This document shows, one piece after another, positions 24,769 to 34,275 of a stretch of DNA of 64,000 bases. Position 1 is the stretch's first letter, and each line of letters starts with the position of its first letter. The DNA comes from Paracoccaceae bacterium (GTDB lineage: Bacteria; Pseudomonadota; Alphaproteobacteria; Rhodobacterales; Rhodobacteraceae): NCBI GenBank assembly GCA_022843025.1, contig JALHOL010000010.1:1-64000 (forward strand), in the 5' to 3' direction. The notes under the pieces are model-generated. The model saw only the letters and a list, made by a program, of their open reading frames with translations, did not search any database and had not been told where the DNA came from. Both the position numbers and the translations under genes were made by a program.

Positions 24769-24797
24769 GCGGGCGGAGGCAATACTCCTTCGCCCGC
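24769..24797 (+). promoter_or_regulatory. pufBA-pufL intercistronic stabilising hairpin
   Basis: GCGGGCGGAGG and CCTTCGCCCGC form an 11-bp stem (one G-U pair) around a CAATACT loop. In Rhodobacter a hairpin at this place protects pufBA mRNA from 3' decay, giving more LH1 than reaction centre. No T-run follows, so it is unlikely to end transcription fully. Confidence 0.85.
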
Positions 24798-24868
24798 GGC
24801 GACCCTGAACGGGTTATTCCGACGGCACCAGCGACGACCGCCGGGCGCAACACAGCGGAGAGGGAAGC

Positions 24869-25717
24869 ATGGCACTGCTCAGCTTCGAACGAAAATACCG
24901 CGTGCCAGGTGGCACGCTGATCGGCGGGAACTTGTTCGACTTCTGGGTCGGGCCTTTCTTTGTCGGTTTCTTTGGCGTCACGACGTTCTTTTTCGCGGCG
25001 CTGGGCACGATCCTGATTTTCTATGGCACCGCCATGGAAGGCGTCTGGAACCCGTGGCTCATTTCGATTGATCCGCCGCCCGTCGAATATGGGCTGGGAT
25101 TTGCACCCCTGATGGAGGGGGGCCTGTGGCAGCTCATCACGATCTGCGCGCATGGTGCCTTCATCTCATGGGCGCTGCGCGAGGTAGAGATCTGCCGCAA
25201 GCTGGGTATGGGCTTTCATGTGCCCTTTGCCTTTGCCGTGGCCATCCTTGCCTATTCCACACTTGTCGTCTTTCGCCCGCTGATGATGGGTGCCTGGGGA
25301 TATGCGTTCCCTTACGGTATCTGGACGCACCTCGATTGGGTGTCGAACACGGGCTATCAATACGGCAACTTCCACTACAACCCCGCCCACATGATTGCCG
25401 TGTCGTTCTTCTTCACGAACGCGCTCGCGCTTTCCCTGCACGGCGCCTTGATCCTGTCCGCAGCGAACCCCGAAAAGGGCAAGGAAATGCGGACGCCGGA
25501 TCATGAAGACACCTATTTCCGCGATCTGATCGGTTACTCCGTTGGCACCCTCGGGATCCACCGTCTTGGCCTTCTCTTGGCGCTGAATGCGGGCTTCTGG
25601 AGCGCGGTCTGCATCATCATCTCTGGCACCATCTGGTTCGACCAGTGGGTTGTCTGGTGGGATTGGTGGCTGCAGCTGCCGTGGTGGGCTGATATCGCAG
25701 GAGGCGTAAATGGCTGA
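24869..25717 (+). CDS. pufL: Photosynthetic reaction centre L subunit
   Basis: PufL carries, with PufM, the special pair, bacteriopheophytin and QA/QB sites of the type II reaction centre. The 282-residue protein begins [19 protein letters not shown] and has five membrane helices. Ligand histidines are visible in [19 protein letters not shown] and [24 protein letters not shown] precedes the ATG. The end overlaps pufM by 8 bases. Confidence 0.98.
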   Translation: MALLSFERKYRVPGGTLIGGNLFDFWVGPFFVGFFGVTTFFFAALGTILIFYGTAMEGVWNPWLISIDPPPVEYGLGFAPLMEGGLWQLITICAHGAFISWALREVEICRKLGMGFHVPFAFAVAILAYSTLVVFRPLMMGAWGYAFPYGIWTHLDWVSNTGYQYGNFHYNPAHMIAVSFFFTNALALSLHGALILSAANPEKGKEMRTPDHEDTYFRDLIGYSVGTLGIHRLGLLLALNAGFWSAVCIIISGTIWFDQWVVWWDWWLQLPWWADIAGGVNG

Positions 25718-26633
25718 GTATCAGAACATCTTCACGCAAGTGCAGGTACAGGCTTCCCCCGAAATGGGGATGGTCGAAGCGGTCGAACTCTCCAACCGGA
25801 CCAAGGGGGCAAGTTTCTCCACCCTGGCCGGCTGGTTCGGAAACGCCCAACTCGGGCCCGTCTATCTGGGCACGATGGGGGTGATCTCGCTGATGTCCGG
25901 CGCGGTCTGGTTCATGCTGGTGGGGGCTTGGTACTGGTATCAGGCCGGCTTCAACCCAGCGGTCTTCATGCGGGATCTGTTCTGGTTCTCGCTTGAACCG
26001 CCGTCGTCCGACTATGGCCTGGGCTTCGCGCCCATCGCCGAAGGCGGGCTGTGGCTGATCGCGTCCTTCTTCCTGCTGGTCTCGGTTCTGGCTTGGTGGG
26101 TGCGCACCTATCTGCGCGCCGAAGCGCTGGGCATGGGCAAACACGTGAGCTGGGCCTTTGCCAGCGCCATCTGGTTGTTCCTGGTGCTGGGCCTGTTCCG
26201 CCCGATCCTGATGGGATCGTGGTCGGAAGCCGTGCCCTACGGCATCTTCAGCCACCTCGACTGGACCAACAACTTCTCGCTGACCTACGGCAACCTGTTC
26301 TACAACCCCTTCCACGCACTCTCGATCGTCTTCCTTTACGGGTCGGCCCTCTTGTTTGCGATGCACGGGGCCACCATTCTTGCGGTGTCGCGCTTCGGTG
26401 GCGACCGTGAACTGGAACAGATCGCCGACCGTGGTACCGCGTCCGAACGTGCAGCGCTCTTCTGGCGCTGGACCATGGGCTTCAACGCCACGATGGAAGG
26501 CATTCACCGTTGGGCCTGGTGGTTTGCGGTGCTGGTCACGCTGACAGGCGGTATCGGTATCCTTCTGACCGGTACAGTCGTCGACAACTGGTTCGTGTGG
26601 GCGCAAGACCACGGCTACGCGCCGCTGGATTGA
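25710..26633 (+). CDS. pufM: Photosynthetic reaction centre M subunit
   Basis: PufM, 307 residues, starts [13 protein letters not shown] and has five membrane helices. Histidine ligands appear in [20 protein letters not shown] and in the [20 protein letters not shown] block. It lies between pufL and pufX, with pufX starting 10 bases after the stop. Confidence 0.98.
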   Translation: MAEYQNIFTQVQVQASPEMGMVEAVELSNRTKGASFSTLAGWFGNAQLGPVYLGTMGVISLMSGAVWFMLVGAWYWYQAGFNPAVFMRDLFWFSLEPPSSDYGLGFAPIAEGGLWLIASFFLLVSVLAWWVRTYLRAEALGMGKHVSWAFASAIWLFLVLGLFRPILMGSWSEAVPYGIFSHLDWTNNFSLTYGNLFYNPFHALSIVFLYGSALLFAMHGATILAVSRFGGDRELEQIADRGTASERAALFWRWTMGFNATMEGIHRWAWWFAVLVTLTGGIGILLTGTVVDNWFVWAQDHGYAPLD

Positions 26634-26643
26634 GGGGATAACC

Positions 26644-26868
26644 ATGTCAGACAATTTCTTTGAACAGAAACCCGGCACTGCCCTGCGTTCCTGGGCGCTC
26701 TATCAGATGCTGGCGGGTGCGGGATGGGCGGCTTTGTTCCTCCTCTCGGTGGGCGCGATCCTTCTGGCAGTCTGGGGCATCGGCCTCCTGCTGCCCGAGG
26801 AAAGCAAGCAGGCCCCTGATCCCAACGCCTTTCTGATCACGGCCCCGGCGGAAACGCAGACGGCCTGA
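26644..26868 (+). CDS. pufX: PufX
   Basis: PufX opens the LH1 ring around the reaction centre for quinone exchange and organises dimers in some species. The 74-residue protein has one membrane helix ([20 protein letters not shown]...) with glycines grouped on one face, then [13 protein letters not shown] and a short C-terminal tail. Its presence, with no pufC after it, places the organism in the Rhodobacter group. Confidence 0.94.
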   Translation: MSDNFFEQKPGTALRSWALYQMLAGAGWAALFLLSVGAILLAVWGIGLLLPEESKQAPDPNAFLITAPAETQTA

Positions 26869-26878
26869 CACAATCTTC

Positions 26879-26908
26879 GCCCGGGCGGGACCAACGCTCC
26901 GCCCGGGC
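26879..26908 (+). terminator. GC-rich hairpin directly after pufX
   Basis: GCCCGGGCGG and CCGCCCGGGC form a perfect 10-bp stem starting 10 bases after the pufX stop. There is no T-run, so it looks more like a 3'-end protector or processing site than a full terminator. Confidence 0.75.
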
Positions 26909-26990
26909 CATTACATTCGGGCCATACGCCGGCCCGGATCCGGGGCGCAACCACTGCCCGGTTCCCTTCCTGTTGGCGACAGGGACCTGG

Positions 26991-27025
26991 TGCCGTGTGG
27001 GTTTGCTCACACGGCATCTTTTTTT
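26991..27025 (+). terminator. Rho-independent terminator between pufX and dxs
   Basis: TGCCGTGTG and CACACGGCA form a perfect 9-bp stem with an 8-base loop, followed by TCTTTTTTT. It ends only 16 bases before the dxs start codon. Confidence 0.88.
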
Positions 27026-27041
27026 CACACGGAGCATGACG

Positions 27042-28961
27042 ATGACCGATACCCCGCTTCTCGACCGTGTCTCCGGCCCCGCCGACATGAAGGCGCTGAC
27101 AGATACCGATCTGGCGCGTCTGGCCCATGAGGTGCGGCGCGAGGTGATCAACACCGTTTCGCAGACCGGGGGGCATCTGGGATCATCGCTGGGCGTGGTG
27201 GAACTGACCGTCGCCATCCATGCTGTCTTTGACACGCCGCGCGACAAACTGATCTGGGACGTGGGCCATCAATGCTATCCGCACAAGATCCTGACCGGGC
27301 GGCGGGAACGCATGTCCACCCTGCGCCAAAGCGGTGGCCTTTCAGGCTTTACCAAACGCGCGGAATCCGAATTCGATCCGTTCGGGGCTGCGCACAGTTC
27401 CACCTCCATCTCTGCCGCGCTGGGCTATGCCATGGGGCGCGAGATGGGCATGCCCGTGGGTGATACCATTGCCGTGATCGGCGATGGGGCCATCACCGCC
27501 GGCATGGCCTATGAGGCGATGAACCACGCAGGCCATCTGGGCAAGCGGCTGTTTGTGATCCTGAACGACAATGACATGAGCATCGCGCCCCCGGTGGGTG
27601 CCTTGTCAAAGTACCTCAATGAAATCGCGGCCAAGGGGCCGCTTGCACTGTTCAAGGCGGCGGCGGAAGAATTCGAATCCCATCTGCCCGGCCCCATGCG
27701 CGACGGCGCGCGCCGCGCGCGGCAACTCGTCACCGGGATGCCCGGCGGCGGCACATTGTTCGAGGAACTGGGCTTCTCCTATATCGGCCCGATCGACGGC
27801 CATGACATGGGGCAGGTTCTGCAAACCCTGCGCGCCGCGCGGGCGCGGGCCACAGGGCCGGTGCTGATCCACGCTGTCACCGTCAAGGGCAAGGGCTTTG
27901 CCCCGGCGGAAAGCGCGGCCGACAAATACCACGGCGTGTCGAAATTCGACCGGGTCACCGGCGAACAGGCCAAGGCCAAATCCAACGCCCCTGCCTATAC
28001 CACCGTCTTCGGCAATGCCCTGACGGACGAGGCTGCGCGCGATCCCAAGGTGGTGGCCATTACGGCGGCCATGCCGTCGGGCACCGGGCTGGACATCATG
28101 GCGAAACGCTTTGCGAGCCGCGTTTTCGATGTGGGCATTGCCGAACAGCACGGCGTGACATTCGCCGCCGGCATGGCGGCGGCAGGGCTGAAACCCGTCT
28201 GCGCCATCTACTCCACCTTCCTGCAGCGCGGCTATGACCAGATCGTCCATGACGTGGCGCTCCAAGGCCTGCCGGTGCGCTTTGCCATCGACCGCGCCGG
28301 TCTGGTCGGGCAGGACGGGGCCACTCATGCCGGGGCCTTCGACATCGGCTTCCTTGCCAATCTGCCGGGCTTTACCGTCATGGCGGCGGGGGATGAGGCA
28401 GAGCTTGTCCACATGGTCGCCACCGCCATCGCGCATGACGAAGGCCCCATCGCCTTCCGCTATCCGCGCGGCGAAGGGATGGGCGTCGACATGCCCGCCC
28501 GCGGCGTGCCGCTGGAGATCGGCAAGGGTCGGGTGATGAAGGTGGGGTCGGATGCCGCCATCCTGTCCTATGGCGCACATCTGTCCGAAGCCCTGGCCGC
28601 TGCGGAACTGCTCGAGGCCGAGGGGATTTCCATCACCGTGGCCGATGCCCGCTTTGCCAAGCCACTGGATACCCGGCTGATCGACATGCTGGTCGAAGAT
28701 CACCGGGCACTGATCACGCTGGAAACAGGGGCCACGGGCGGCTTTGGCGCGCTGGTCCTGCACCATCTGGCCAATACCGGTGGGCTGGAAAAGGGCCGCG
28801 CCATCCGCACCATGACCTTGCCCGACCGGTTCATTGATCAGGCCAGCCCCCTGCAAATGTATCAATGGGCCGGATTGTCGGCGGCAGATATTGCAATGAC
28901 CGTGCGCGCAGCCCTTGGCCGTGCGGAAACCGTCGCAAGACCGGGTCTGCGGATCGTCTGA
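27042..28961 (+). CDS. dxs: 1-deoxy-D-xylulose-5-phosphate synthase
   Basis: Dxs makes the first intermediate of the non-mevalonate isoprenoid pathway from pyruvate and glyceraldehyde 3-phosphate. It is 639 residues from the ATG at 27042, chosen because GGAG lies 7 bases upstream; ATG 27036 is too close. The thiamine diphosphate motif is [18 protein letters not shown]...NDN, and [15 protein letters not shown] marks the pyrimidine domain. A strong terminator ends 16 bases before the start codon, leaving no room for a separate promoter between the two. Confidence 0.95.
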   Translation: MTDTPLLDRVSGPADMKALTDTDLARLAHEVRREVINTVSQTGGHLGSSLGVVELTVAIHAVFDTPRDKLIWDVGHQCYPHKILTGRRERMSTLRQSGGLSGFTKRAESEFDPFGAAHSSTSISAALGYAMGREMGMPVGDTIAVIGDGAITAGMAYEAMNHAGHLGKRLFVILNDNDMSIAPPVGALSKYLNEIAAKGPLALFKAAAEEFESHLPGPMRDGARRARQLVTGMPGGGTLFEELGFSYIGPIDGHDMGQVLQTLRAARARATGPVLIHAVTVKGKGFAPAESAADKYHGVSKFDRVTGEQAKAKSNAPAYTTVFGNALTDEAARDPKVVAITAAMPSGTGLDIMAKRFASRVFDVGIAEQHGVTFAAGMAAAGLKPVCAIYSTFLQRGYDQIVHDVALQGLPVRFAIDRAGLVGQDGATHAGAFDIGFLANLPGFTVMAAGDEAELVHMVATAIAHDEGPIAFRYPRGEGMGVDMPARGVPLEIGKGRVMKVGSDAAILSYGAHLSEALAAAELLEAEGISITVADARFAKPLDTRLIDMLVEDHRALITLETGATGGFGALVLHHLANTGGLEKGRAIRTMTLPDRFIDQASPLQMYQWAGLSAADIAMTVRAALGRAETVARPGLRIV

Positions 28962-28973
28962 TCCCGCCCCAAC

Positions 28974-29028
28974 GAATTTCCTGCGAAAATTCAGGGGCGT
29001 CCAGCGCCTGATTTTTCGCAGAAAAATC
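28974..29028. repeat. Two hairpins of the CGCAG-loop family between dxs and the hydrolase gene
   Basis: 28974-28992: arms GAATTT and AAATTC around CCTGCGA. 29010-29028: arms GATTTTT and AAAAATC around CGCAG, with an outer CCAGC/GCTGG extension. They sit between convergent genes and resemble the elements between crtA and bchI. Confidence 0.6.
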
Positions 29029-29040
29029 GCTGGCGGCGTC

Positions 29041-29886
29041 TCAGGCCCGCCCGACGCGCTGGGTCTGCACGCCCAGCCCGTCGATTCCCAGCCGCATCAC
29101 CTCGCCACCCTTCAGATAAACCGGCGCAGGTTTCTGCCCCATGCCCACGCCGGGCGGGGTACCGGTGGAAATCACATCACCGGGATGCAGGGTCATGAAC
29201 TGGCTCACGTAATGCACCAGATGGCGCACGCCAAAGACCATCGTCCGGGTCGATCCGTTCTGATAGCGGTGCCCGTCCACCTCCAGCCACATGCCCAGAT
29301 CCTGCGGATCAGCCACCTCATCCGCTGTCACCAGCCAGGGGCCAAGCGGGCCAAAGGTATCGCAGCCCTTGCCCTTGTCCCAGGTGCCGCCGCGTTCGAT
29401 CTGAAACTCGCGTTCCGACACATCATTGATCACGCAATAGCCCGCGACATGATCCATCGCCTCGGCCTCGCTGACATAAGACGCGCGCTTGCCGATCACC
29501 ACGCCAAGCTCCACCTCCCAATCCGTCTTGACCGATCCGCGCGGGATCAGCACCTCGTCATTCGGGCCGACGATGGCGGAATTGGCTTTCAGAAAGATCA
29601 CCGGCTCTTTCGGCACGGGCAGGCCCGATTCTGCCGCGTGATCAGCATAGTTCAGGCCGATGCAGATGAACTTGCCCACCTGCCCGACGCAGGGGCCGAT
29701 GCGCGATGCGGCATCCAGCACGGGCAGGGCGGCCGGGTCGATCGCGCGGATGCGGGCCAGACCTTCGGGCGTCAGCACATCGCCCGCGATATCGGGAACG
29801 ATCCCGGCCAGACTGCGGATTGCGCCGCCTGCATCGACCATCGCCGGAACCTCGGCCCCCGCATTCCCCACGCGCAACAGTTTCAT
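29041..29886 (-). CDS. Fumarylacetoacetate hydrolase family protein
   Basis: A 281-residue FAH-fold enzyme. Family motifs include FICIGLNYADHAAESG, EPVIFLKANSAIVGPNDEV, DWEVELGVVIGKRA (metal-binding Glu residues) and the C-terminal GDVISTGTPPGVGMG. Close relatives are ureidoglycolate lyases and 2,4-diketo-3-deoxy-L-fuconate hydrolases, so the substrate cannot be fixed from sequence alone. The start at MKLLRVGNAG is chosen because the upstream frame is not family-like. It converges on dxs. Confidence 0.85.
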   Translation of the reverse strand: MKLLRVGNAGAEVPAMVDAGGAIRSLAGIVPDIAGDVLTPEGLARIRAIDPAALPVLDAASRIGPCVGQVGKFICIGLNYADHAAESGLPVPKEPVIFLKANSAIVGPNDEVLIPRGSVKTDWEVELGVVIGKRASYVSEAEAMDHVAGYCVINDVSEREFQIERGGTWDKGKGCDTFGPLGPWLVTADEVADPQDLGMWLEVDGHRYQNGSTRTMVFGVRHLVHYVSQFMTLHPGDVISTGTPPGVGMGQKPAPVYLKGGEVMRLGIDGLGVQTQRVGRA

Positions 29887-30102
29887 GCCATCCTCCCGTT
29901 TCAGCCGGGGCAGGGAACCCCGAAGCCGGGGCATTTGCAACCCCCCGACTGGCGCTTCACTGCGGCCTCTGGGCTCCCTCGCAAAGCGTTGCATTGCCAC
30001 GACAAGGGCCTTCACTTTGCGGCGCGTCTGCCCATGGGCCGTTGCCCCTCTGCGGGAAGTGTGGCAGAGAGTTATTGAACGCGACCATACAGATGAGTTC
30101 GG

Positions 30103-30759
30103 ATGATGAGCGACTTCGCAACCCGGCGGGTGATGATGGTAGACACGCAGGTGCGTCCGTCAGACGTGACCAAGTTCCCGATCATCGAAGCCATGCTCGC
30201 CGTCCCGCGTGAGGTGTTTGTCCCCTCCGCACGGCGCGAAGCGGCCTATGTTGGCGAAAACCTCGACATCGCGCCGGGGCGGGTGGTTCTGGAACCCCGC
30301 ACGCTGGCAAAACTGCTCGATGCGCTGGATGTGCAGCCGGGGGAACTGGTGCTCGATCTGGGCTGCGGGCTGGGCTATTCGACCGCTGTCATCGCGCGGT
30401 TGGCTGATGCCGTGGTGGCCGTGGAAGAAGACGAATCTCTGGCCGCCGAGGCGCAGCGCACGCTGTCCGCCGAAGGCGTGGACAACGCCGCCGTTGTTGT
30501 CGGACCGCTCGCCGCAGGCGATGCCCGCCATGCGCCGTTCGACGTGATTACCATTCAGGGCGGGGTCGAGGTGGTGCCAGAGGCATTGCTGGCGCAGCTC
30601 AAGGAAGGCGGTCGCATCGGCGCCGTTTTCATGGAAGGTGCCCTTGGCACGGCCCGCATCGGCTACAAGATTGATGGCGTGGTGTCCTGGCGGCAGGTTT
30701 TCAACGCGGCGGCCCCTGTGCTGCCGGGGTTTTCGGCAGCGCGCGGTTTCGTGCTCTGA
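30103..30759 (+). CDS. pcm: Protein-L-isoaspartate O-methyltransferase family protein
   Basis: PIMT-type methyltransferases repair isoaspartyl residues using S-adenosylmethionine. The 218-residue protein shows [20 protein letters not shown] and the cofactor motif [20 protein letters not shown] near residue 80. A second ATG at 30106 is equally possible. With tolC and the PopZ-like gene it forms a pcm-tolC-popZ order that I recall from other alphaproteobacteria. Confidence 0.85.
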   Translation: MMSDFATRRVMMVDTQVRPSDVTKFPIIEAMLAVPREVFVPSARREAAYVGENLDIAPGRVVLEPRTLAKLLDALDVQPGELVLDLGCGLGYSTAVIARLADAVVAVEEDESLAAEAQRTLSAEGVDNAAVVVGPLAAGDARHAPFDVITIQGGVEVVPEALLAQLKEGGRIGAVFMEGALGTARIGYKIDGVVSWRQVFNAAAPVLPGFSAARGFVL

Positions 30760-30853
30760 CATGACGGATGGGATCTGCGCCGGCCCTGTTCTGGCGCGCG
30801 CGGATGCAAGGCAATAAAGGCGGCCGGATCGCCCAAGTCGGATAGGCAGGATT

Positions 30854-32218
30854 ATGATGCGTGGTTTCCTTGCAGCAGTTGCGGTCTCCGTTCTGGGCAT
30901 GTCCTCCCCGGCGGTGCAGGCCGAAACGCTCGCCGATGCGCTGGCCTCGGCCTACAAGAACTCAAAACTCCTCGATCAGAACGAGGCCTTGCTGCGCGCC
31001 GCCGATGAAGACGTGGCGCAGGCAGTGGCCGGGCTGCGGCCCGTGGTCAATTTCGTGGCGCAGTCGCAGAACACGAACACTGATCCCGATGTCGCCGGCA
31101 ATGACAGCCTGCAATCCACCCTGTCGCTGGCCGCACAGTGGACGGTGTTCGATTTCGGGCGCGGGCGGATGGGTGTTGAAATTGCCAAGGAAACCGTCCT
31201 CGCCACGCGCGAGGCGCTGAAGGACCTTGAGGCGCAGGTTCTGCTGTCCGCCGTCAGTGCCTATGTCGACGTGCGCCTTCAGGCCGAGATTGTGGCCCTG
31301 CGGCAATCCAACGTCCGGCTCATCACGCAGGAACTGCGCGCCGCGCAGGACCGGTTTGAAGTGGGCGAGGTGACGCGCACCGATGTGGCCATCGCCGAAG
31401 CGCGGCAAGCGGCCGCCCGGTCGGGCCTTGCCGCCGCGCAGGGTGATTTTCAGGTGGCGCGCGAACGCTATCGTGCCGTGACCGGGGCCTATCCGGGCAA
31501 TCTGGCCGGGCTGCCGCCACTGCCCAAGACCGCGCGGTCGATGGAAGAGGCGCGGATGATCGGTCTGCGCAGCAATCCCGATATCTTGCAGGCCCAGCGT
31601 CAGGTTACCGTCGCCCAGCTTGGGGTTGAGGCGGCCAAGGCCGGGATGCGCCCGTCGATCGACCTGAACGCCAATATCGCGCAGGGCCTCGATCAGGACG
31701 TCCGCCGCGACAGCCTGTCCCTGTCCTTCAACCAGACGCTCTATGCCGGGGGTCGGCTATCCTCGGCCCATCGTGCGGCGCTGGCCAACAAAGAGGCGTT
31801 CGAGGCGAATCTGCTGCAAACCACCATCACGGTGGGCGAAAATGTCGGCAATGCCTGGACTGCACTCGAAGTGGCAGCGGCCTCCATTCAGGCAAGCAGC
31901 CTGCAGGTGCAGGCGGCGCAAACGGCCTTTGACGGCGTGCGCGAAGAGGCAACCTTGGGCGCGCGGACCACGCTGGATGTGTTGAACGCCGAACAGGAAC
32001 TGCTGGATGCCCGCGCGACAAAGCTTCAGGCCGAAGCGCAGCGTTATGTCGGTGTCTACAACCTGCTGGCGGCGATGGGGCTGTTGTCGGTCGAACACCT
32101 GAACCTTGGCGTGCCGACCTATGATCCCGCGCTGTACTATAACGCGGTCAAGAATGCCCCGGTGACCAGCCCGCAGGGCAAGAAACTGCAACGCATCCTT
32201 GACCGCATCGACGATTGA
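30854..32218 (+). CDS. tolC: TolC family outer membrane protein
   Basis: A 454-residue outer-membrane efflux protein used by type I secretion and drug efflux. A signal peptide ends near AVQAETLADAL. Two repeats of the outer membrane efflux family follow, with long helical segments and internal similarity (for example LRAAQDRFEVGEVTRTDVAIAEARQAAA and FDGVREEATLGARTTLDVLNAEQ). No inner-membrane partner is adjacent. Confidence 0.9.
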   Translation: MMRGFLAAVAVSVLGMSSPAVQAETLADALASAYKNSKLLDQNEALLRAADEDVAQAVAGLRPVVNFVAQSQNTNTDPDVAGNDSLQSTLSLAAQWTVFDFGRGRMGVEIAKETVLATREALKDLEAQVLLSAVSAYVDVRLQAEIVALRQSNVRLITQELRAAQDRFEVGEVTRTDVAIAEARQAAARSGLAAAQGDFQVARERYRAVTGAYPGNLAGLPPLPKTARSMEEARMIGLRSNPDILQAQRQVTVAQLGVEAAKAGMRPSIDLNANIAQGLDQDVRRDSLSLSFNQTLYAGGRLSSAHRAALANKEAFEANLLQTTITVGENVGNAWTALEVAAASIQASSLQVQAAQTAFDGVREEATLGARTTLDVLNAEQELLDARATKLQAEAQRYVGVYNLLAAMGLLSVEHLNLGVPTYDPALYYNAVKNAPVTSPQGKKLQRILDRIDD

Positions 32219-32347
32219 TCCGGCGTGCAGCCGGGCAACGGCAGGGCGCGAAGCGTTGTCTGATGCTGCGTGTTCCTTGATCTCGCCTTGGTTGTGGGCA
32301 ATAGATTCGTCTGGAAACGGCCCATTGCCGAGGAGGTTCGACCCGAA

Positions 32348-33625
32348 ATGTCCGAGCGGTTGAATTCCGTCGATATCGAAGACGTGCTGTCATCCATCCG
32401 CCGTCTGGTGTCTGACGATCTGCGCCCTGCCGCAAAGGGCACTGTGCCGCCTGCCGCACCGGTGGAACCACCGCAGGCGGACAAGCTGATCCTGACCCCC
32501 GCACTGCGCATCGCGCCCGAGCCGGACGAACCCGCGCCCATGGCAGAGCCCGAGGCCGCGCCGGCCCCCGTTCAGCCCACCGTTCAGCCCCCCATGCAAG
32601 AGGCTGCGCCCGCTGAACCTGTCATGTCCTTCCATTCCATCCGCCTCGAACGCGGCGCGGCCCGGCTGGACGCGGTGATGGGGCAGGTCGCGCGCGGGCT
32701 GGAATCCGGACCGGGCGATTGGGAAACGGCGGCAGAGCCGCCCGCGCGGTTCGAATCCGATTGGGCAGAGGCAGAGCCTGCGCATGCGCCCGCAAATGAT
32801 GACGCGATGGCCGATGCGCCAGAGCCGCTGATGCCAGAACCGCTGACCCTGCGCGATCCGCAGCTGGCCGAAGACATCTGGACCGTGTCCGAAAGTGAAG
32901 CGCCCTTTGTCGATCTCGACAGCGATTTCGAGGTCGAGGCCGTGCTCGGCACTGATCCGGTCGCCGATACCGCTGACGTTGCGCGATTTGAAGCAGATCC
33001 GATCCCGGCAATGGATGCGCTGGATCAGGTGATTGACGACCCCCGTGATGTAACCAGTGACATGACCAGCGATGCCCTTGCCGATGCTTGGCCCGTTCAG
33101 GATTGGGCCGCAGCGGGTGAGCCGGACATCCTGCTTGACGTGGACGCGCAAGACGCGCCCGATGATGCAGGCTGGCCCGAACCCGAGGCCGCAACCATCG
33201 ACAGTCAGCCCGTCGCCATGGCCGAGGAGCCCGCGATGACAGACAAGGACGATCCCGCCGATCTGCCGGATTGGGCCCGCATGGAGACAGAGCCGGTCGA
33301 TGCCGACCCTGTCGATATCGAACCGCCCGTCAGCCCGGCTGCCGCCGCCGCGCATCAGGGCAGCGCCGATCCCCGCTGGGCCGATGCCGCCGAAGCAGAA
33401 ATCCGGCGCGAGCTTGAGGATGAGGTGACAGCCTCTGCCTTCGCTCGCTTTGCCGATGATGATCTGGATGACCGCGCCTTTGACGAGGATATGCTGCGCG
33501 ATCTGGTGCGCGACATCATCCGCGAAGAATTGCAAGGTGCCTTGGGCGAACGGATCACCCGCAATGTGCGCAAGCTGGTCCGGGCCGAGATCGCCCGCGC
33601 GCTGGCTGTGCGCGATTTCGAATAA
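32348..33625 (+). CDS. PopZ-like protein (DUF2497-type ends with long acidic linker)
   Basis: The 425-residue protein has three parts. A short N-terminal helix reads VDIEDVLSSIRRLVSDD, close in pattern to the MEEILASIRRIISED start of PopZ. A middle of about 320 residues is rich in Asp, Glu, Ala and Pro and should be disordered. The C-terminus is a charged helical block (MLRDLVRDIIREELQGAL, then RKLVRAEIARALA). PopZ of Caulobacter, which forms polar condensates and anchors ParB, has this layout. The position after pcm-tolC also fits. AGGAGG lies 12 bases before the ATG. Identity as PopZ is inferred; the linker is far longer than in Caulobacter. Confidence 0.6.
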   Translation: MSERLNSVDIEDVLSSIRRLVSDDLRPAAKGTVPPAAPVEPPQADKLILTPALRIAPEPDEPAPMAEPEAAPAPVQPTVQPPMQEAAPAEPVMSFHSIRLERGAARLDAVMGQVARGLESGPGDWETAAEPPARFESDWAEAEPAHAPANDDAMADAPEPLMPEPLTLRDPQLAEDIWTVSESEAPFVDLDSDFEVEAVLGTDPVADTADVARFEADPIPAMDALDQVIDDPRDVTSDMTSDALADAWPVQDWAAAGEPDILLDVDAQDAPDDAGWPEPEAATIDSQPVAMAEEPAMTDKDDPADLPDWARMETEPVDADPVDIEPPVSPAAAAAHQGSADPRWADAAEAEIRRELEDEVTASAFARFADDDLDDRAFDEDMLRDLVRDIIREELQGALGERITRNVRKLVRAEIARALAVRDFE

Positions 33626-33676
33626 GCGCGTCCTGCGGGGCCTTTGCGCCCCGACCTTCACGCAACATCGCAACGA

Positions 33677-33702
33677 AAAACGCGCCCCTTGGGGCGCGTT
33701 TT
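33677..33702. terminator. Bidirectional terminator
   Basis: AAAACGCGCCCC and GGGGCGCGTTTT form a perfect 12-bp stem around TT between two convergent genes. It gives a T-run on either strand. Confidence 0.92.
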
Positions 33703-33725
33703 CTATTCTGCCGACGGGGCAGTGA

Positions 33726-34052
33726 TCAGGCGGCTTCGGCCTGATCCGCCTCAAGCGCGTGGCGGCGTTCGGATTCTTCGCGCGACAGCGCGACCGACGT
33801 ACGCACACCCTTGGCGACGAAATCCATAAGTCCTTTCACCACCCGCTCATTCGGGTCGATCCCGGCGCAGGACAGCACTTCACGCCCGTCACGCGACCGC
33901 GCCCAACGGGCGATCTGTTCCGGCCCGTTGCCGTACTTCTTGTCATCTGCAATCGCATCATCGAGCGCAGCAAGGACCACGGCAGCGAAAAGCTTGCGCG
34001 CCCGCTGGCCTTGTTCGTAATTGAAGGCGGTGCCATCAACGAAATCGAGCAT
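33726..34052 (-). CDS. DUF6280 family protein
   Basis: A 108-residue soluble protein of unknown function, apparently common in Rhodobacterales. It begins [20 protein letters not shown] and includes [19 protein letters not shown] and [20 protein letters not shown]. The start was chosen at this motif, as the frame upstream is not conserved-looking. It is divergent from efp. I know no assigned role. Confidence 0.75.
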   Translation of the reverse strand: MLDFVDGTAFNYEQGQRARKLFAAVVLAALDDAIADDKKYGNGPEQIARWARSRDGREVLSCAGIDPNERVVKGLMDFVAKGVRTSVALSREESERRHALEADQAEAA

Positions 34053-34194
34053 CTCGTCGTTTCCTGTTCTTGTCTTGTCTTTTCTGGCGTCCGGCGAATA
34101 TGACCATTTGGTCACGATTCGGTATTGTTCTTTTAACAGGACTGCCATGCATTTGCCGCATGTCTTTCCTGTATCGGTACAATATATCGTCGGC

Positions 34195-34223
34195 TTGCCT
34201 TGGATATGCCTGCAAGATATAGG
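34195..34223 (+). promoter_or_regulatory. Predicted sigma-70 promoter of efp
   Basis: TTGCCT and TATAGG, 17 bases apart, in an A/T-rich stretch; each matches four of six consensus bases. The predicted transcript starts about 45 bases before efp. Confidence 0.5.
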
Positions 34224-34275
34224 CCACGTTCAGAATTCTTCAACCATTTCCGCCATAATCCGGACACCCACCGAC

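Larger units (their letters stand above)
26879..27025 (+). ncRNA. puf 3' UTR, possible PcrX-like small RNA
   Basis: In Rhodobacter sphaeroides the sRNA PcrX is released from the puf 3' UTR between pufX and dxs. The same position here holds a structured stretch: a perfect hairpin at 26879, further potential stems such as CCTGT/ACAGG near 26970, and a Rho-independent terminator ending at 27025. Position and structure support the idea; sequence similarity to PcrX was not tested. Confidence 0.4.

Noticed and set aside
26909-26990. Possible separate gene between pufX and dxs
   Set aside because: No ORF with a ribosome site fits. The frame into dxs from 26973 passes through the terminator and adds non-family residues.
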